38,486 nucleotides of DNA, from NCBI GenBank assembly GCA_000375685.1, contig AQVQ01000003.1, positions 1-38,486 on the forward strand, written 5' to 3'. Every line of letters starts with the position of its first letter. Position 1 is the first letter of the stretch. Below, piece by piece: positions 37,027 through 38,486 of this stretch. The translations under genes and the position numbers were made by a program. The notes under the pieces were generated by a model. That model had not been told where the DNA came from and searched no databases. It was given only the letters and a program-made list of their open reading frames with translations. This stretch comes from a crenarchaeote SCGC AAA261-N23. GTDB lineage: Archaea; Thermoproteota; Thermoprotei; Gearchaeales; Gearchaeaceae.

Positions 37027-38486
37027 TCAAGTTAATTTGCTATTCAAATAGTTTATAGTTTCTTTAATCACTTTATCTGATTCAAATTTACTACTCAGAT
37101 ATACTCTAGAAAATTTATTATCACCGCCTCCCTTTCCTTCAGTAACGTTAATAATATTTTTCGCAATCTCATTTGCTCTAATACCTTTATTTATAGCATC
37201 ATCTCCTGCAAATATCATAACAAACGTTTGATCTTTCTTTTGTGAATAAACTAATAATACAGAATCTTTACTTTCTTTACGGAATATTTCCCCTAGACTT
37301 ATAATATCCTCTTCACTTAAGTTTTGCGAATCAATAAAATAAAATTTGACTTCCTTAGAATATACAGGGTTATCTTTAATATTTTCATAAATCTCGGTAG
37401 CTAAACTCTTTCTTAACCTTTCCATCTCTTTTTTAAGCAATTTATTTTCTGTGACCACTTTATTTATTCCCTCAAGTATTTTATTTAGAGGAGCATTTAG
37501 GGTTGTAGATATACTTTTCAACAAATCCTCACTATTTTCAATATATTCTAATGTTTTTATTCCTGCTGTATAAACTATTCTTTCTATACCGTCTTGTATG
37601 CGCTCAGCTTTGATTATCTTAATCAATCCTACCTCACCTGTACTTTTAACATGAGTGCCACCACAGGCTTGATGATCATAATCTCCAATACTAACAACTC
37701 TAATTATTCCTCCTTCATATACACCTCCTTGATACAATCCGAAACCATATTTTTCTTCTGCCTCCCTTCTATCCATGAACTTAGCAGTAACAGGTATGTT
37801 CATAAGAACTAGTCTATTAGCCTCTTTTTCTATTAATTTCAATTCCTCGTCGCTTATTCTTCTATAATGTGTAATATCTAGTCTTCCTTTTTCTTCGTCT
37901 TTATGTGATCCAGCTTGCCATACATGATTTCCTAAAATTTTTCTTAGAGAATAAAGTATTATATGTGTAGCTGTATGATGCCTCATTATATTAATTCTTC
38001 GTTCAAAATTAACTTCACCTACAATTTCCTTCCCTTCAACATCTTCTAAATTGCCTTTAACTTTATGCAGTATTACATTACCTGACTTATAAACTTCTAC
38101 AACTTCTAGAACTTTATTTTTGTAATATATTTTCCCAGTATCATAAATTTGACCGCCTCCTTCTGGATAAAATGCGGTTTTATCCAAGATTATCCAAGAT
38201 GGTTCAATCGCTTTTATAACTTTTGCCTCAAATGTGCTGAGATACGGATTTTCGTAATATATAGGGTAAGTTGCTGGTATATTTGGAACATTTGGTATTT
38301 CGGCTTTTTGAGAAACCTTGGGCATCGTAGCCTCATGTTTCTCAACAATTCTTGTTAGAAAATCTTGTGGAACAGTTATACTGATATTATATTTAGCGGC
38401 TTTTTCTTCTACAAATTCAGGGCTAATTCCATGTGAATCATATAATTCTATTAACTCATCAATATTAAACTTTTCTTTTTTATTGA
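37027..38486 (-). CDS. alaS: Alanyl-tRNA synthetase C-terminal half (editing and C-Ala regions), open at window end
   Basis: Frame is open from 38484 (…NKKEKFNIDELIELYDSHGISPEFVEEKAAKYNISITVPQDFLTRIVEKHEATMPKVSQ…); 'MRHHTATHIILYSLRKILGNHVWQAGS', 'DHQACGGTHVKSTGEVGLIKI', 'GKGGGDN'. Confidence 0.92.
   Translation of the reverse strand, partial: NKKEKFNIDELIELYDSHGISPEFVEEKAAKYNISITVPQDFLTRIVEKHEATMPKVSQKAEIPNVPNIPATYPIYYENPYLSTFEAKVIKAIEPSWIILDKTAFYPEGGGQIYDTGKIYYKNKVLEVVEVYKSGNVILHKVKGNLEDVEGKEIVGEVNFERRINIMRHHTATHIILYSLRKILGNHVWQAGSHKDEEKGRLDITHYRRISDEELKLIEKEANRLVLMNIPVTAKFMDRREAEEKYGFGLYQGGVYEGGIIRVVSIGDYDHQACGGTHVKSTGEVGLIKIIKAERIQDGIERIVYTAGIKTLEYIENSEDLLKSISTTLNAPLNKILEGINKVVTENKLLKKEMERLRKSLATEIYENIKDNPVYSKEVKFYFIDSQNLSEEDIISLGEIFRKESKDSVLLVYSQKKDQTFVMIFAGDDAINKGIRANEIAKNIINVTEGKGGGDNKFSRVYLSSKFESDKVIKETINYLNSKLT
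38392..38486 (-). repeat. Right arm of exact 95-bp inverted repeat, ending exactly at the window end
   Basis: Reverse complement identical to 33549-33643. Confidence 0.97.

Noticed and set aside
32282-38486. Naturally split alanyl-tRNA synthetase, as in Nanoarchaeum equitans
   Set aside because: The two halves share a 95-bp exact overlap, the N-half ends in foreign sequence, and the C-half has no start of its own at the break. A chimera, inversion or duplication explains this better than an evolved split gene.
1-38486. CRISPR arrays, rRNA genes, IS elements, prophage
   Set aside because: No regularly spaced direct repeats, rRNA signatures, transposase or phage structural motifs were seen on either strand.

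Overview
Low-GC archaeal sequence (Thermoproteota/crenarchaeal-like gene content), probably one whole contig because both ends fall inside genes. Left part: a truncated membrane protein, an archaeal class III prepilin peptidase, PolB1-type family B DNA polymerase, an XPD-like helicase, a UbiD-family decarboxylase, an HD phosphohydrolase / thymidylate kinase / ZNRD2-like operon, UPF0147 and a 6-phosphogluconate dehydrogenase. Middle part (about 11.8-21.9 kb): a type IV pilus-like accessory locus. It has a secretion ATPase interrupted by a 312-aa in-frame intein (12669-13604) with a decayed LAGLIDADG endonuclease, a TadC-like platform protein with a duplicated core, several small pilin-like membrane proteins, a large secreted repeat-domain protein and a class III pilin. 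Right part: UMP kinase, aRF1 and a conserved information-processing run (rnp4, eS19, PDCD5, eL39, eL31, aIF6, eL20/LX, pfdA, ftsY, argF, secE, spt5, uL11, uL1, uL10, L12, alaS), then leuS. Seven intron-less tRNA genes are present, all on the minus strand. The main structural anomaly is at the right end. The plus-strand alaS runs normally to 33643 and then switches abruptly to an unrelated membrane-protein C-terminus. The missing alaS C-terminal half lies on the minus strand (37027-38486), and the last 95 bp of the window is an exact inverted repeat of 33549-33643. This looks like an inverted chimera or an assembly-graph fold-back; a real inversion or partial duplication is the alternative.
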